A stretch of DNA of 35,535 nt from an uncultured Kiritimatiellota bacterium (lineage in GTDB: Bacteria; Verrucomicrobiota; Kiritimatiellia; RFP12; DVOR01), in contig CALXMT010000058.1 of NCBI GenBank assembly GCA_944389545.1, positions 1 through 35,535 on the forward strand, read 5' to 3'. The notes under the pieces are model-generated. The model was not told where the DNA came from, ran no database searches, and was given only the letters and a program-made list of their open reading frames with translations. Each line of letters opens with the position of its first letter. Positions within the stretch are counted from its first letter, which is position 1. This document shows positions 6,476 to 15,082 of the stretch, piece by piece. The position numbers were made by a program, and so were the translations under genes.

Positions 6476-6972
6476 AGTTCGCCTTGCAGGCGGGCGTCGG
6501 CCTCGGCCACCTTGTCCGCCATCTCCTTCTTATAGGCGTGGAGTTTGTCGCGGAGGGCGGGGTCGTTGAGGGCGAGGATCTGGGCGGCGAGGATGCCGGC
6601 GTTGGTGGCGCCGGCGTTACCGAGGGCGAGGGTCGCCACGGGGATGCCGCCGGGCATTTGCACGGTGGCGAGCAGGGCGTCCAGACCGTCCATGGCGCCA
6701 CCCTTCATGGGCACGCCGATCACGGGGAGCGTGGTGTGGCCCGCGATGACGCCGGCCAAGTGGGCGGCCAGGCCCGCGGCGCAGATGAGCACCTTAAGGC
6801 CGCGGCCTTCGGCCTCGGTCGCGTAGGCGGCGGCGCGGTCGGGGGTGCGGTGCGCGCTCATGACGTGGGCTTCAAAGGGGATGCCGAACTGCTTGAGCAC
6901 GCCCACGCAACGCTGCATGGTGCCCCAATCGGAGTCGCTGCCCATGATGATGCCGACCAAAGGATTGTCCAT
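6472..6972 (-). CDS. purE: N5-carboxyaminoimidazole ribonucleotide mutase (PurE)
   Basis: Purine biosynthesis: moves the carboxyl group of N5-CAIR to give CAIR. The 166 residues show the PurE signatures: MGSDSDWGTMQ at the N-terminus (nucleotide binding), SAHRTPDRA with the catalytic His, AAGLAAHLAGVIAGHTTLPVIGVP and the NAGATNAGILAAQIL helix. It is 12 bp after purD. Class I PurE normally works with PurK, which is not in the window. Confidence 0.95.
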   Translation of the reverse strand: MDNPLVGIIMGSDSDWGTMQRCVGVLKQFGIPFEAHVMSAHRTPDRAAAYATEAEGRGLKVLICAAGLAAHLAGVIAGHTTLPVIGVPMKGGAMDGLDALLATVQMPGGIPVATLALGNAGATNAGILAAQILALNDPALRDKLHAYKKEMADKVAEADARLQGEL

Positions 6973-6984
6973 GATGTGTCCCTT

Positions 6985-8259
6985 TCAGTGGAGATGTTTG
7001 AAGGCCTTGGCCGCGATGTCGCGGCGGAAGTGGGCCCCGTCGAAATGGATTTTGGCGACGCCGGCGTAGGCCGCGTCGACCGCCGCGCGGAGGTCGTCGC
7101 CGTGGGCCGTGACGGTGAGCACGCGCCCGCCGGAGGTGACGGTCTGGCCGTCCTTGCGTGCGGTGCCGGCGTGGAAGACCGTGCAACCGGTGGCCTCGGC
7201 TTCGGCGATGCCCGTGATGGGGAGGCCTTTGGGGTAGGAGGCGGGATAGCCGGGCGCGGCCATCACCACCGTGACCGTCGCGCCGGAGCGGATCTGCACG
7301 GCGGCGGGGTCGAGGCGACCCTCGGCGCAGGCCAGCAAGATGGCGGCGAAGTCACCCAGCAGGCTCGGCAGGACGACCTCCGTCTCGGGGTCGCCGAAGC
7401 GGCAGTTGAACTCCAGCACGTTCACGCCCTTGGGGCCGATCATCAGGCCGCAGAAGAGGACGCCTTTGTAGACGATGCCGCGCTTGCGGAGCTCGGCGAG
7501 CGTGGGGAGAACGACGCGGTCGCGCACCTGCGCCATCACGTCGGGCGTCGCGATGGGGGCGGGGGTGTAGGCGCCCATGCCGCCGGTGTTGGGGCCTTCG
7601 TCGTTGTCGTTGACGCGCTTGTGGTCCTGCGCCGCGGGCAGGAGGGCGACGTGCTCGCCGTCGCACAGGGCGAAGACGGAGGCTTCCTCGCCTTCCAGGA
7701 ATTCCTCGATGAGAACCTCCGCGCCGGCCGCGCCGAAACGTCCGCCGTCGAGCATGTCGCGCACGGTGGCCTCGGCCTCGTCACGCGTCTGGGCGATGAC
7801 CACGCCCTTGCCGGCGGCCAGTCCATCGGCCTTGATGACCACGGGGAGCGAGAAGTCCTTCAGGCCCTCGATGGCGGCGGCAGAGTTCGTGTAGACCTTC
7901 GCGCGGGCCGTGGGCACGCCGGCGGCTTCCATGATTTCCTTGGAGAAGGCTTTGCTGCCCTCCAAGCGCGCGGCGGCCTTGCAGGGACCAAAGACCTTGA
8001 GCCCCTCGGCTTCGAGCGCATCCGTCAGCCCCGCACAGAGCGGCGCCTCCGGTCCCACGACCACCAGGTCGGGACGGTTTTCCTTGGCCCACGCCACGAG
8101 CGCGGGGAGGTCCTCCGCGCCGATGGGCACATTGGTGGCTAAGGCCGCCGTCCCGGCGTTGCCGGGCGCGCAGAAAAGGGTATGCCGAGCGGCGTCCTGC
8201 GCCAATCTCCAAACAATGGCGTGCTCCCGCCCGCCGTTACCAATCACCAGAATCTTCAT
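6985..8259 (-). CDS. purD: Phosphoribosylamine-glycine ligase (GAR synthetase)
   Basis: ATP-dependent ligation of glycine to phosphoribosylamine, the second step of purine synthesis. The 424-residue length is usual. MKILVIGNGGREHAIVW is the N-terminal signature. DLVVVGPEAPLCAGL, FSKEIMEAAGVPTA and the ATP-grasp segment VVIKADGLAAGKGVVIA follow, then EEFLEGEEASVFALCDG and the metal-binding stretch VLEFNCRFGDPETEVVLP. First gene of a four-gene operon with purE, the amidase and a hypothetical gene. The product of this enzyme is the substrate of PurN, which is encoded in another operon of the window. Confidence 0.97.
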   Translation of the reverse strand: MKILVIGNGGREHAIVWRLAQDAARHTLFCAPGNAGTAALATNVPIGAEDLPALVAWAKENRPDLVVVGPEAPLCAGLTDALEAEGLKVFGPCKAAARLEGSKAFSKEIMEAAGVPTARAKVYTNSAAAIEGLKDFSLPVVIKADGLAAGKGVVIAQTRDEAEATVRDMLDGGRFGAAGAEVLIEEFLEGEEASVFALCDGEHVALLPAAQDHKRVNDNDEGPNTGGMGAYTPAPIATPDVMAQVRDRVVLPTLAELRKRGIVYKGVLFCGLMIGPKGVNVLEFNCRFGDPETEVVLPSLLGDFAAILLACAEGRLDPAAVQIRSGATVTVVMAAPGYPASYPKGLPITGIAEAEATGCTVFHAGTARKDGQTVTSGGRVLTVTAHGDDLRAAVDAAYAGVAKIHFDGAHFRRDIAAKAFKHLH

Positions 8260-8272
8260 GTCTATTAGGATA
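8260..8272 (-). promoter_or_regulatory. -10 box for a leaderless purD transcript
   Basis: On the minus strand TATCCT (8272-8267) ends 7 nt before the purD ATG, without a Shine-Dalgarno sequence between them. No convincing -35 box. Confidence 0.4.
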
Positions 8273-8304
8273 CCATATCCGCGCCACCTTCGTTAGCATT
8301 CTGT

Positions 8305-8615
8305 CAGCAGTGGGGCGGGCGGTGCCCGCCCCACTGCCGGAGAACGGAGAACGGAGAACAGAGAACAGAACGCCCCTGCGGGGCGACGGGTGGGCCGTAG
8401 GGAACTGTGGGATGTTATGAGGAAAACACGAAGAACCACGAAGAGACACGAAGACTCCACAGGAGATGCAGGAACGCGCGGCAAGCGCGCGACGGACGTG
8501 ACCGCTTTTCAGGAAAACACAGAAACGCAAGGGATGGGCACGGTAGTGAGGCGCAACGCGCCGAACGGTGAAGTGCCCAGGCCCTTGTGTTCCCTTTGTG
8601 TTTTCGTGGAAACCC
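8305..8615. repeat. Mosaic intergenic repeat region 2
   Basis: No gene between purD and hrpB. Contents in order: a GC hairpin GGGGCGGGCGGTGCCCGCCC near 8312; a GGAGAACGGAGAACGG run (8338-8370); CACGAAGAACCACGAAG tracts (8428-8453); a CGCGCGGCAAGCGCGCG hairpin (8473-8490); and a segment at 8541-8600 whose reverse complement matches 17511-17569, including an identical CTTCACCGTTCGGCGCG core. Confidence 0.7.
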
Positions 8616-8619
8616 CGGG

Positions 8620-10971
8620 CTACCGGTCTCGGTTGGCGAGGTCGGGGCGGATGATGCGGCGGGAAGGGATGGCTTGGGTGGGGTCCTCGGGCCAGTAATG
8701 TTTGGGGTAGCGGCCGCGGAGGTCCTTGCGGACGATGGCGTAGCCGTTGGCCCAGAAGCTGGCGAGGTCGGCGGTCACCTGGACGGGGCGCTGGGCGGGG
8801 GAGAGCAGGTGGAGGAGGAGCGGCACGCGGCCTTTGGCCAGACGCGGGGTGGCCTTGAGGCCGAAGACCTCTTGGATGCGGACGGCGACGTAGGGTTGTT
8901 CACCATCGTAACGCACCTGCATCTCGGAGCCGCTGGGGACGGTGAAGCGTGCGGGGGCCTCGGCATCGAGTTCGCGTTGGGTGTGGCCGCTCTCGGTCAG
9001 GAGGCCGCGAAGGGCGTCGAGGAGCGAGAGACCGGGGCATTGGGCGAGACGGTCAATGAGCGCCGCTTCGTCCGGAGCGGGCCAGTTTTCCTCGGGCAAG
9101 GCCTTGTGGAGGAAGGCGAGGCGCTGGGCCAGTGCGGTCGTCGCCTTGTCCCACGGCAACCCTTGGTGGCGCAGACGGCAACGCTCGGCTTCTGCGCGGG
9201 CCTCCGGCGGGAGGTCGCGGAGCGGGCGGGACTTGAGGACGATGGCTCCGATGCGGGTCTCTTCCGCGGCGACAATCTTTTCGGTGGCTTTGTCCCACTC
9301 TACGCGGGTGTGGACGGCGGTGGGCAGGAGGGTGAGGTCGCGTTCCGCGAGCGGGGCGGCCCAGAGCAGACGGGCCTCGGCGTCGGCATCGCTCATGCGG
9401 GCGGCGAGGAGCCATTCGGCGTTGAGGAGCGGGGAGTCGGGTGGGAGGGCGGCGCCGAATCCCGCGGCCAAAAGGTAACGGCCCGTGCCGCCGCGGCGGC
9501 GGGCGAGATGGCCAGGGAAGGCCCAGAGCAGATAGGGCGCCAGGTCGTCGGGCGAGAGGCGTGGGGTGGGGTCACCGCCGGCCCACCGTTCGGCCAGACG
9601 CCAGAGGTCGCGCGGCCGTTCGCGCAAGACCGTCTCGATGACGCGGCGGAAGTCCTGCAGGGCGCGGAGACGGGGCAGTTTGTCGCCTTCTGCGCAGATG
9701 GCCGCAAGCAGGGCACCGCCCGCGCGGTCCACCTGCCGCATTTTGATCATCATGCTGGCGAGCGCGGGGTGGACGGGGAAACGGGCCATGGCGCGGCCCA
9801 AATCGGTGATGCGCCGCTCGGCATCGACGGCGCCGAGCGCGCGGAGGTTGTCCCAGGCGTGGGCCCAGGCGGAGGGTGGGGGAGGCGTCGTCCAAGGCAG
9901 GTCTGCCGAGCCCCATTCCGCGCAGAGCAGGGCCGTCTGCGTGAGGTCGGCATCGAGGATTTCGGGTTGCGAGGCCTTGGGCAGAGTGCGTTCCTCGCGC
10001 GCGTCCCAGAGACGGTAACAGATGCCCGGACCCAGACGCCCCGCGCGGCCGCGGCGTTGGTCGGCGCGGTCCAGGGGAGTCCGCACGGTCACCAGACGGG
10101 TGAGGCCGTTGCGCGGCAGGAATCGCGGCACGCGTGCCAGGCCCGAATCTACCACCACGCGCACGCCTTCGATGGTGAGCGAACTCTCCGCGATGGAGGT
10201 GGCCAACACGACTTTCCGCGTGCCGGGGGCGGGCGGGGCCACGGCGAAGTCTTGTTCGCGGCGGTCCAGCGCGGCGTAAAGCGGGGCCACGCGTACGTCC
10301 GACGGTAGGTCCGTCGCGCGCAACGCCTCGGCGGCATCGCGGATTTCGCCCTCGCCGGGCAGGAAGACGAGTACCGAGCCGGACTCCTCGCGCAGGGCCT
10401 TCAAGGTCGCCGACACAGGGTCGAAGCCCGGCAGGTGGCGCGTCTCGACGGGATAGGCCACGGAGGGCAAATCGATGCGGCGTGCCTCGGGGAGCGGCGT
10501 CTCGCCGAGCGTCGCGGACATGACCAAAAGCCGCAGGTCGGGCCGCAGGGCCTCGCGCACCTCCCGGGCCAAGGCAAAGGAGACATCCAGCGCCAGAGCG
10601 CGTTCGTGAAACTCGTCGAAGATGATCAGCCCCGTATCCGAAAGCTCCGGGTCGGCCAGGATGCGGCGCGCCAAAAGCCCTTCGGTGAGGAACTCAATGC
10701 GCGTGCGCGGTCCCACGCACCGTTCCAGACGCACCTGCCAACCTACCGTCTCGCCGGGACGCTCGCCCAGGCTCTCGGCGATAAAGGTCGCCGCTCGCCG
10801 CGCGGCCAATCGCCGCGGCTCCAGCACCACAATCTTCTTCCCGGCCAACCACGGTTCGTTCAAGAGCGCCGGAGGCACCCGCGTCGTCTTGCCCGTGCCC
10901 GGCGCCGCGGAGAGCGCCACCGGCTCATTCGCCGCCAAGGCCGCCTTTAATTCCGTCAAATCCAGTCCCAT
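8620..10971 (-). CDS. hrpB: ATP-dependent helicase HrpB
   Basis: DEAH-type superfamily 2 helicase of the HrpB family; its cellular role is poorly defined even where studied. With the start at 10971 the protein has 783 residues, near the usual 800-850. Motifs: Walker A APGTGKTT (residues 23-30), LEPRRLAARRAA (motif Ia), DEFHER (119-124, a DEFH form of the DEAH box), SATLGETPLPEA (motif III), SSLTIEGVRVVVDSGLARVP (motif V) and QRRGRAGRLGPG (motif VI). The HrpB C-terminal region ends with the LASFWANGYAIVRKDLRGRYPKH-type segment seen in family members. An upstream in-frame extension of 62 residues looks non-native. It stands alone, between repeat stretches. Confidence 0.93.
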   Translation of the reverse strand: MGLDLTELKAALAANEPVALSAAPGTGKTTRVPPALLNEPWLAGKKIVVLEPRRLAARRAATFIAESLGERPGETVGWQVRLERCVGPRTRIEFLTEGLLARRILADPELSDTGLIIFDEFHERALALDVSFALAREVREALRPDLRLLVMSATLGETPLPEARRIDLPSVAYPVETRHLPGFDPVSATLKALREESGSVLVFLPGEGEIRDAAEALRATDLPSDVRVAPLYAALDRREQDFAVAPPAPGTRKVVLATSIAESSLTIEGVRVVVDSGLARVPRFLPRNGLTRLVTVRTPLDRADQRRGRAGRLGPGICYRLWDAREERTLPKASQPEILDADLTQTALLCAEWGSADLPWTTPPPPSAWAHAWDNLRALGAVDAERRITDLGRAMARFPVHPALASMMIKMRQVDRAGGALLAAICAEGDKLPRLRALQDFRRVIETVLRERPRDLWRLAERWAGGDPTPRLSPDDLAPYLLWAFPGHLARRRGGTGRYLLAAGFGAALPPDSPLLNAEWLLAARMSDADAEARLLWAAPLAERDLTLLPTAVHTRVEWDKATEKIVAAEETRIGAIVLKSRPLRDLPPEARAEAERCRLRHQGLPWDKATTALAQRLAFLHKALPEENWPAPDEAALIDRLAQCPGLSLLDALRGLLTESGHTQRELDAEAPARFTVPSGSEMQVRYDGEQPYVAVRIQEVFGLKATPRLAKGRVPLLLHLLSPAQRPVQVTADLASFWANGYAIVRKDLRGRYPKHYWPEDPTQAIPSRRIIRPDLANRDR

Positions 10972-10984
10972 GGCCCTAAAGATA
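10972..10984 (-). promoter_or_regulatory. -10 box for a leaderless hrpB transcript
   Basis: On the minus strand TATCTT (10984-10979) ends 7 nt before the hrpB ATG; no ribosome binding site is visible. The -35 region is poor. Confidence 0.4.
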
Positions 10985-11065
10985 CCATAAAATCCGTCCT
11001 CTTTCGCCGACGGGTGCCATCTCTCCCTTCGCCGGGTACCCACTCGACCATGCAAGGGGTGTTCC

Positions 11066-11123
11066 CAGACCCTATAAGGGTCTCGCCTCGAACCCGATAA
11101 GGTCTGACTGTGGGACCTTACAG
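11066..11123. repeat. 23-bp-period palindrome array, copy 2 (degenerate)
   Basis: Three decayed units with cores TATAA (11073), GATAA (11096) and TACAG (11119), again 23 bp apart. It lies between divergent hrpB and the lipoprotein operon. Confidence 0.65.
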
Positions 11124-11212
11124 GGGGAGGCGGGCAAGATGGCATCGAGCGGCACAAATTCCTGCTCCGCGCACTTCTGTAGGCGAAGTTCTCCGGATCC
11201 TGGTGCGAGGCT

Positions 11213-11249
11213 CTGACGGTGCGGAAGGCGGTTTAGTATAATAGCGGAA
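11213..11249 (+). promoter_or_regulatory. Promoter of the lipoprotein operon, probably leaderless
   Basis: CTGACG at 11213-11218, 18-nt spacer, perfect TATAAT at 11237-11242, then only AGCGGA before the ATG at 11249. Transcription would begin at the start codon. Confidence 0.6.
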
Positions 11250-11629
11250 TGAAACGTTTGTTGTTGCTTGCACTGGTTACGCCGTTGTTGGGCGGGTGCA
11301 TTTGGAATCGTGCGAAGGTGAACGACGCCGAGGTGGCGGCGCGTGCGGCGGCCATCGTGCCGGGGAAGACTCATGCCGAAGAGTTGCCTAAACTCATGGG
11401 GACGGTGCCGAGCTCGGTCATCCCGTTGAAGGATGGTCGCACGGTCTATGCCTTCTCTTATGGCGATGCGAAGACGGAGGGCTTCACGTTGCTCCTCTTC
11501 ACGCTGAGCAAGACGAACTCGGCCTTTTCCGCGGTCTATGTCTTCACGGATATGAAGGGCGTGGTGCGGCACGTGGAGGCTTCGCCGGCGCCGGAGACGG
11601 CGTGGGAGACGTGGCCTTTTGGGGAGTGA
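11249..11629 (+). CDS. Small lipoprotein, BamE/SmpA-like, paralogue 1
   Basis: 126 residues. A signal peptide ends in the lipobox LLGGC (Cys at about 17), so the mature protein is probably lipid-anchored. The segment IVPGKTHAEELPKLMGTVPS resembles the PGMT...V...LG.P motif of BamE/SmpA-type domains, and the two following genes carry the same motif in the same place, so the three look like diverged paralogues. BamE belongs to the outer-membrane protein assembly machine, but this match is to the motif only. The stop overlaps possible starts of the next gene. Confidence 0.8.
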   Translation: MKRLLLLALVTPLLGGCIWNRAKVNDAEVAARAAAIVPGKTHAEELPKLMGTVPSSVIPLKDGRTVYAFSYGDAKTEGFTLLLFTLSKTNSAFSAVYVFTDMKGVVRHVEASPAPETAWETWPFGE

Positions 11630-11634
11630 ACGCG

Positions 11635-12045
11635 GTGCGGATCTGGGTACTGGCGTTGGTCGTGGCGCTCTGCGGGGGGTGTACCTTCTCGCGGGTGCGG
11701 ACGAATCCGGAGGTGGCGGATTTGGAGACGGCCTGGATTGTGCCGGGGACAACGACTTACCGCGAGGTGGTGGGGCGGCTGGGGATGCCGCCGCCGGTGG
11801 GGCAGGCGGACAGTGCGCCGGCCTTTGTCTCGGCGGAGACCTTGCATTGGCTGTCGACGGACACGCGAATCTTTGAGCTGAAGGTGGGCTACATCGTTTC
11901 GCCCATCTTTCGGCGGTCGCGGACGGTGGCGGCGGATGACGTGCTGATCCGGTTTGACGACGCGGGGGTGGTGCGCCAAGTGTCGCGGACGCGGCGGCGG
12001 GGCGATGAGACGACAGTCTTGGACTTTCGGGAGGCGCGGCCATGA
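11635..12045 (+). CDS. Small lipoprotein, BamE/SmpA-like, paralogue 2
   Basis: About 136 residues from a GTG at 11635, which has GGGGA nine bases upstream and gives a clean signal peptide (MRIWVLALVVALCGGC). GTG at 11626 overlaps the previous stop as GTGA and is an alternative. The lipobox has Cys at -3, which is unusual. The motif IVPGTTTYREVVGRLGMPPP matches those of its neighbours. The C-terminal half (FELKVGYIVSPIF, DVLIRFDDAGVV) looks like beta strands. Confidence 0.75.
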   Translation: MRIWVLALVVALCGGCTFSRVRTNPEVADLETAWIVPGTTTYREVVGRLGMPPPVGQADSAPAFVSAETLHWLSTDTRIFELKVGYIVSPIFRRSRTVAADDVLIRFDDAGVVRQVSRTRRRGDETTVLDFREARP

Positions 12046-12416
12046 GGGTCGGACTCTTTTTGGCAGTGTTGGCGCTGTGCGCGGGGTGCATTTCCGAGCG
12101 CATGGGTTACGCGGCGCTCGACGTGGAGCCGCCGCGCCCTGGCGCGACCTATCACGATGCGGTGACGACCTTGGGCAATCCCATGACGGTGCATGACCTG
12201 CCGGATGGTAGCACGGAAGCCGTTTGGGTGGGGACAGCCACGTGCGGCGGGGCCTTCGAGATCAGTTTCTGGGGTGTCCGCCTGTTGCGGTTGGGCAACA
12301 CCGAGACGGTGACGCAGGGCCGGCGTCTGGTCTTTGACGCGGCGGGGCGTCTGACCGCGTCGTGGCCGGTGGGCGAGGGCGACCCGCCCTGGGGCGTGGT
12401 GCCCTTCGGGAGGTAA
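12042..12416 (+). CDS. Small lipoprotein, BamE/SmpA-like, paralogue 3
   Basis: 124 residues, start overlapping the previous stop by 4 bp (ATGA). Signal peptide MRVGLFLAVLALCAGC with a lipobox again having Cys at -3. The motif RPGATYHDAVTTLGNPM is the third version of the shared segment. Function unknown; the tight coupling of three paralogues to the membrane protein downstream suggests that they act together. Confidence 0.77.
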   Translation: MRVGLFLAVLALCAGCISERMGYAALDVEPPRPGATYHDAVTTLGNPMTVHDLPDGSTEAVWVGTATCGGAFEISFWGVRLLRLGNTETVTQGRRLVFDAAGRLTASWPVGEGDPPWGVVPFGR

Positions 12417-12419
12417 GAG

Positions 12420-14246
12420 ATGACGCTTGAACGGGTGAAACCGTGGTTGTTGGCCGCCGCGATGACGGCGCTCTATGCGCTGGCCATCGTGCTTTGCTTC
12501 TGGAAGGTGCTGGGGCCGGATGTCGTCTTTGTGGCGCCGGATGCGCCCATCGCGCCGTTGCCGCTCGCCGAGGCGTGGAGGCAATTCCTGCAAGTGCCGA
12601 CGTTGCAGGGGCTGGTGACGCTCCTGCCGTACCGTTTCGCCTATGAGGGAACCTTCTGGGTGGACGGCTACGTGATGTGCCTGGCGGCGGTCTTTTTGTT
12701 GCGCGGGCGGGGAAGTTCGTGGGGGGCCGCGTGGGTGGGAGGCCTATGCGCGGCCTTCGTGGGCTACTTCTTCACGCTCTTCTGCGCGGGACACCGCGGC
12801 GTGGTGGACGCGCTGGCCGTGACGTGCCTCTGCTTCGGCGCATTGCTGCGTGGGGTTCGGACGGGGAGGCTTTGGTGGTGGGCGTTGTTGGGACTCTGTG
12901 CGGCGTTAGGGCTGGGGGCGCAGGTCGACATTTGGTTTATCGTGGCCTGTGCGCTTGTGGCCTATGGCGTGTGGTTGCTCGCGGTGGAGCGTCCGAACTG
13001 GAAACCCTTGCTGGTGGGGGTGGCCATCGCGGCGGCCGTCTTTGGTGTTTGTGCCTGGCCTGCATTTCAGAACAGGGTGGGGGTGGCCCAGGCGACACGT
13101 GAGGATCAACTCAAGCAGGCACAGGCCTCCGCACAGCAAGCCGACCCAACGGCCACGGAGGCCGACGCGCGGTGGGACTTTATCACGGGGTGGTCGTTGC
13201 CGCCGGAAGACCTAGCGGAGCTCATCGTGCCCGGCATCCACGGCCACACCTCTTATCCCTTTGACCCCGAGCCCTATACCGGACGCATGGGCACGGATCA
13301 GATCCACTTGCGACAGCATACCATTCATATCGGGTGGGTGGCGCTGGTGTTGGCGGCACTTTCTTTTCTGCGGCGACGCGAACCCGAGGTGCGTGACCTT
13401 TGGTTCTGGTGGGGGCTCGCGGCGGTGGCGCTGGTGTTGGCCTTGGGCCGCTACACGCCGCTCTATCGTGGCGTGGTTGCATTGCCGTTCTTCGACCAAA
13501 TCCGTGCGCCGGCCAAGTGGTTCCACCTCACGGGCTTCGCCGTTGCCATTCTCGCGGGTATCGGGGCTGAGACCGTGGTGCGGCGTTTTGGCGCCAAGGC
13601 CGCACTGGGGCTGGGCGCGGTGGCGGCGCTTTGCGGCGCGCTCGTGGTACGCCCCTACGTCTTTCCGCGTGACCTTTCGCAGAATGCCCTCACGGCCGCA
13701 GTCCCCGAGGGCGCGACGCTTTGCAATACGCTCCCTTGGGCGGAATTTGCCGATGTCTGCCGCTGGCAGGGCGTTCCTTTGACCACGGACCCGAAACAGG
13801 CGGATGTCTTTGTGGCGCTTGCCCAACCCTGGCCTAAGCCGTCTCTCGCGACGATGTCTGCCACGGATATCCCCGTCACCATGTGTCGCCTGGCGGACTT
13901 CTCCGTTGTGCCGGGGGATGCTCAGCACGCCGTTGCCACTGTCGTGTTTTCCATTCCCGGGCAGAGCCAAAATCTCCAAACGCAGTTGCTCCTTGCTTCT
14001 AGGGATGCCCAGACGCTGGCCCAAGCGGTCGACCCCGAGACCAGAACTTTCCATGCGCATTGGAATGTCCTTGGCACATCGGACGCGCGCACCGGCTTGG
14101 TCGAGTTGCTGGCCTTTGTCTGGCGGCCCGATGCGGACACCACCATGCCTTTGCTTTGCAAGGCCTCGCCTGACTTGGCCCGCCTCTTGCCGCGACTTCG
14201 TGTCTCCGGCACCAAGGTTCCTTTGGCGCTCTTGCCGCAACCGTGA
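12420..14246 (+). CDS. YfhO-like polytopic membrane protein
   Basis: 608 residues. The first 380 hold about ten hydrophobic segments, starting with WLLAAAMTALYALAIVLCFW. A soluble region begins near 395 and runs to the end. The segment WDFITGWSLPPEDLAELIVPG followed by a Pro/Tyr-rich stretch resembles YfhO-type proteins, which are related to GT-C membrane glycosyltransferases. The acidic residue I would expect in a GT-C catalytic loop is not identifiable here. GGAGG lies six bases before the ATG. It is the last gene of the lipoprotein operon and is followed by a terminator. Substrate unknown. Confidence 0.75.
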   Translation: MTLERVKPWLLAAAMTALYALAIVLCFWKVLGPDVVFVAPDAPIAPLPLAEAWRQFLQVPTLQGLVTLLPYRFAYEGTFWVDGYVMCLAAVFLLRGRGSSWGAAWVGGLCAAFVGYFFTLFCAGHRGVVDALAVTCLCFGALLRGVRTGRLWWWALLGLCAALGLGAQVDIWFIVACALVAYGVWLLAVERPNWKPLLVGVAIAAAVFGVCAWPAFQNRVGVAQATREDQLKQAQASAQQADPTATEADARWDFITGWSLPPEDLAELIVPGIHGHTSYPFDPEPYTGRMGTDQIHLRQHTIHIGWVALVLAALSFLRRREPEVRDLWFWWGLAAVALVLALGRYTPLYRGVVALPFFDQIRAPAKWFHLTGFAVAILAGIGAETVVRRFGAKAALGLGAVAALCGALVVRPYVFPRDLSQNALTAAVPEGATLCNTLPWAEFADVCRWQGVPLTTDPKQADVFVALAQPWPKPSLATMSATDIPVTMCRLADFSVVPGDAQHAVATVVFSIPGQSQNLQTQLLLASRDAQTLAQAVDPETRTFHAHWNVLGTSDARTGLVELLAFVWRPDADTTMPLLCKASPDLARLLPRLRVSGTKVPLALLPQP

Positions 14247-14250
14247 TGAG

Positions 14251-14287
14251 ATAAAGAAAGCCCCCGAATGCTCGGGGGCTTCTTTTA
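14251..14287. terminator. Bidirectional terminator
   Basis: AGCCCCCGA (14259-14267) pairs with TCGGGGGCT (14272-14280) around a 4-nt loop. T-rich sequence follows on both strands (TCTTTT on +, TTCTTTAT on -). It serves the YfhO-like gene and, 70 bp past tatA, the secG-rpoZ-smpB-tatA operon. Confidence 0.85.
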
Positions 14288-14356
14288 TGGCTTGAGGCAA
14301 AGACGCACGTGGGTACGTACGGGCGATCTTTGTCTGCTCGCGAGGAAGGAGGGCCG

Positions 14357-14572
14357 TCAGGCCTGCTTGTCGCTCTTCTCGTCCTCGTTCAGAAGGGCTT
14401 CCTTGATTTCTTCTGCCTTTTCGGCCGCGGCGGCGTTGCCTTCCTTGAGGCCCTTCTTGAATTCGCCGGAGGAACGGCCAAGGGCACGCGCGATCTCGGG
14501 AATCTTCTTGGCGCCGAAGATGAGGGCGATGATGAGGATGACGAGGAGAATTTGCCAAAGACCGGGACGCAT
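14357..14572 (-). CDS. tatA: Twin-arginine translocase subunit TatA/E
   Basis: 71 residues: one N-terminal membrane helix (WQILLVILIIALIFGA), the FG-containing hinge, then an amphipathic helix KKIPEIARALGRSSGEFKKGLKE and a charged tail. This is the TatA/E layout for exporting folded proteins. Sits 15 bp after smpB. TatB and TatC are not in the window, so the TatA/TatE distinction is not possible. Confidence 0.92.
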   Translation of the reverse strand: MRPGLWQILLVILIIALIFGAKKIPEIARALGRSSGEFKKGLKEGNAAAAEKAEEIKEALLNEDEKSDKQA

Positions 14573-14587
14573 GGGAGAGACTCCTTT

Positions 14588-15073
14588 TTAACGGTAAACG
14601 CGAACGGCGCGCGCGGCGGCACGGTCGGCCTCGCGGCGTTTGATGGTTTCGCGGCGGTCGTATTGGTTCTTGCCCTGACAGAGGGCGAGTTCGACCTTGA
14701 CCTTGCCGCGAGGGCTGAGATAGAGGCGGAGGGGAATGAGGGAGAGACCCTTCTGCTCCGTCTTTTGGCGGAGGCGAAGAATCTCGGCCCGGTGCATGAG
14801 GAGTTTGCGCTGGCGGAGCTCGCTGTGGTTGAAGCGATTGCCGAAGGCGTAGGGCGGGATGCGCACCTGCATGAGCCAGAGCTGGTTGGCATCGTCGATC
14901 TTGCACCAAGCACCGAGGAGACCGCCCTCGCCGTTGCGAAGGACCTTCACCTCGGTGCCGACAAGCTCGATGCCGGCCTCAAACTTCTCGAGGACGGTAT
15001 AATCGTGGGTGGCCTTGCGGTTGACCGCCAGGTTTGCCGATGGTGGCTTCTTGGCTTTCTTGCCGGAGGCCAT
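14588..15073 (-). CDS. smpB: SsrA-binding protein SmpB
   Basis: Binds tmRNA and delivers it to stalled ribosomes for trans-translation. 161 residues with the family signatures NRKATHDYTVLEKFEAGIELVGTEVK near the N-terminus, the RLYLSPRGKVKVELALCQGKNQYDRRETIKRRE core, and a basic C-terminal tail. Between rpoZ (9 bp) and tatA. The tmRNA gene itself is not in the window. Confidence 0.96.
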   Translation of the reverse strand: MASGKKAKKPPSANLAVNRKATHDYTVLEKFEAGIELVGTEVKVLRNGEGGLLGAWCKIDDANQLWLMQVRIPPYAFGNRFNHSELRQRKLLMHRAEILRLRQKTEQKGLSLIPLRLYLSPRGKVKVELALCQGKNQYDRRETIKRREADRAAARAVRVYR

Positions 15074-15082
15074 GGCGCGTCA

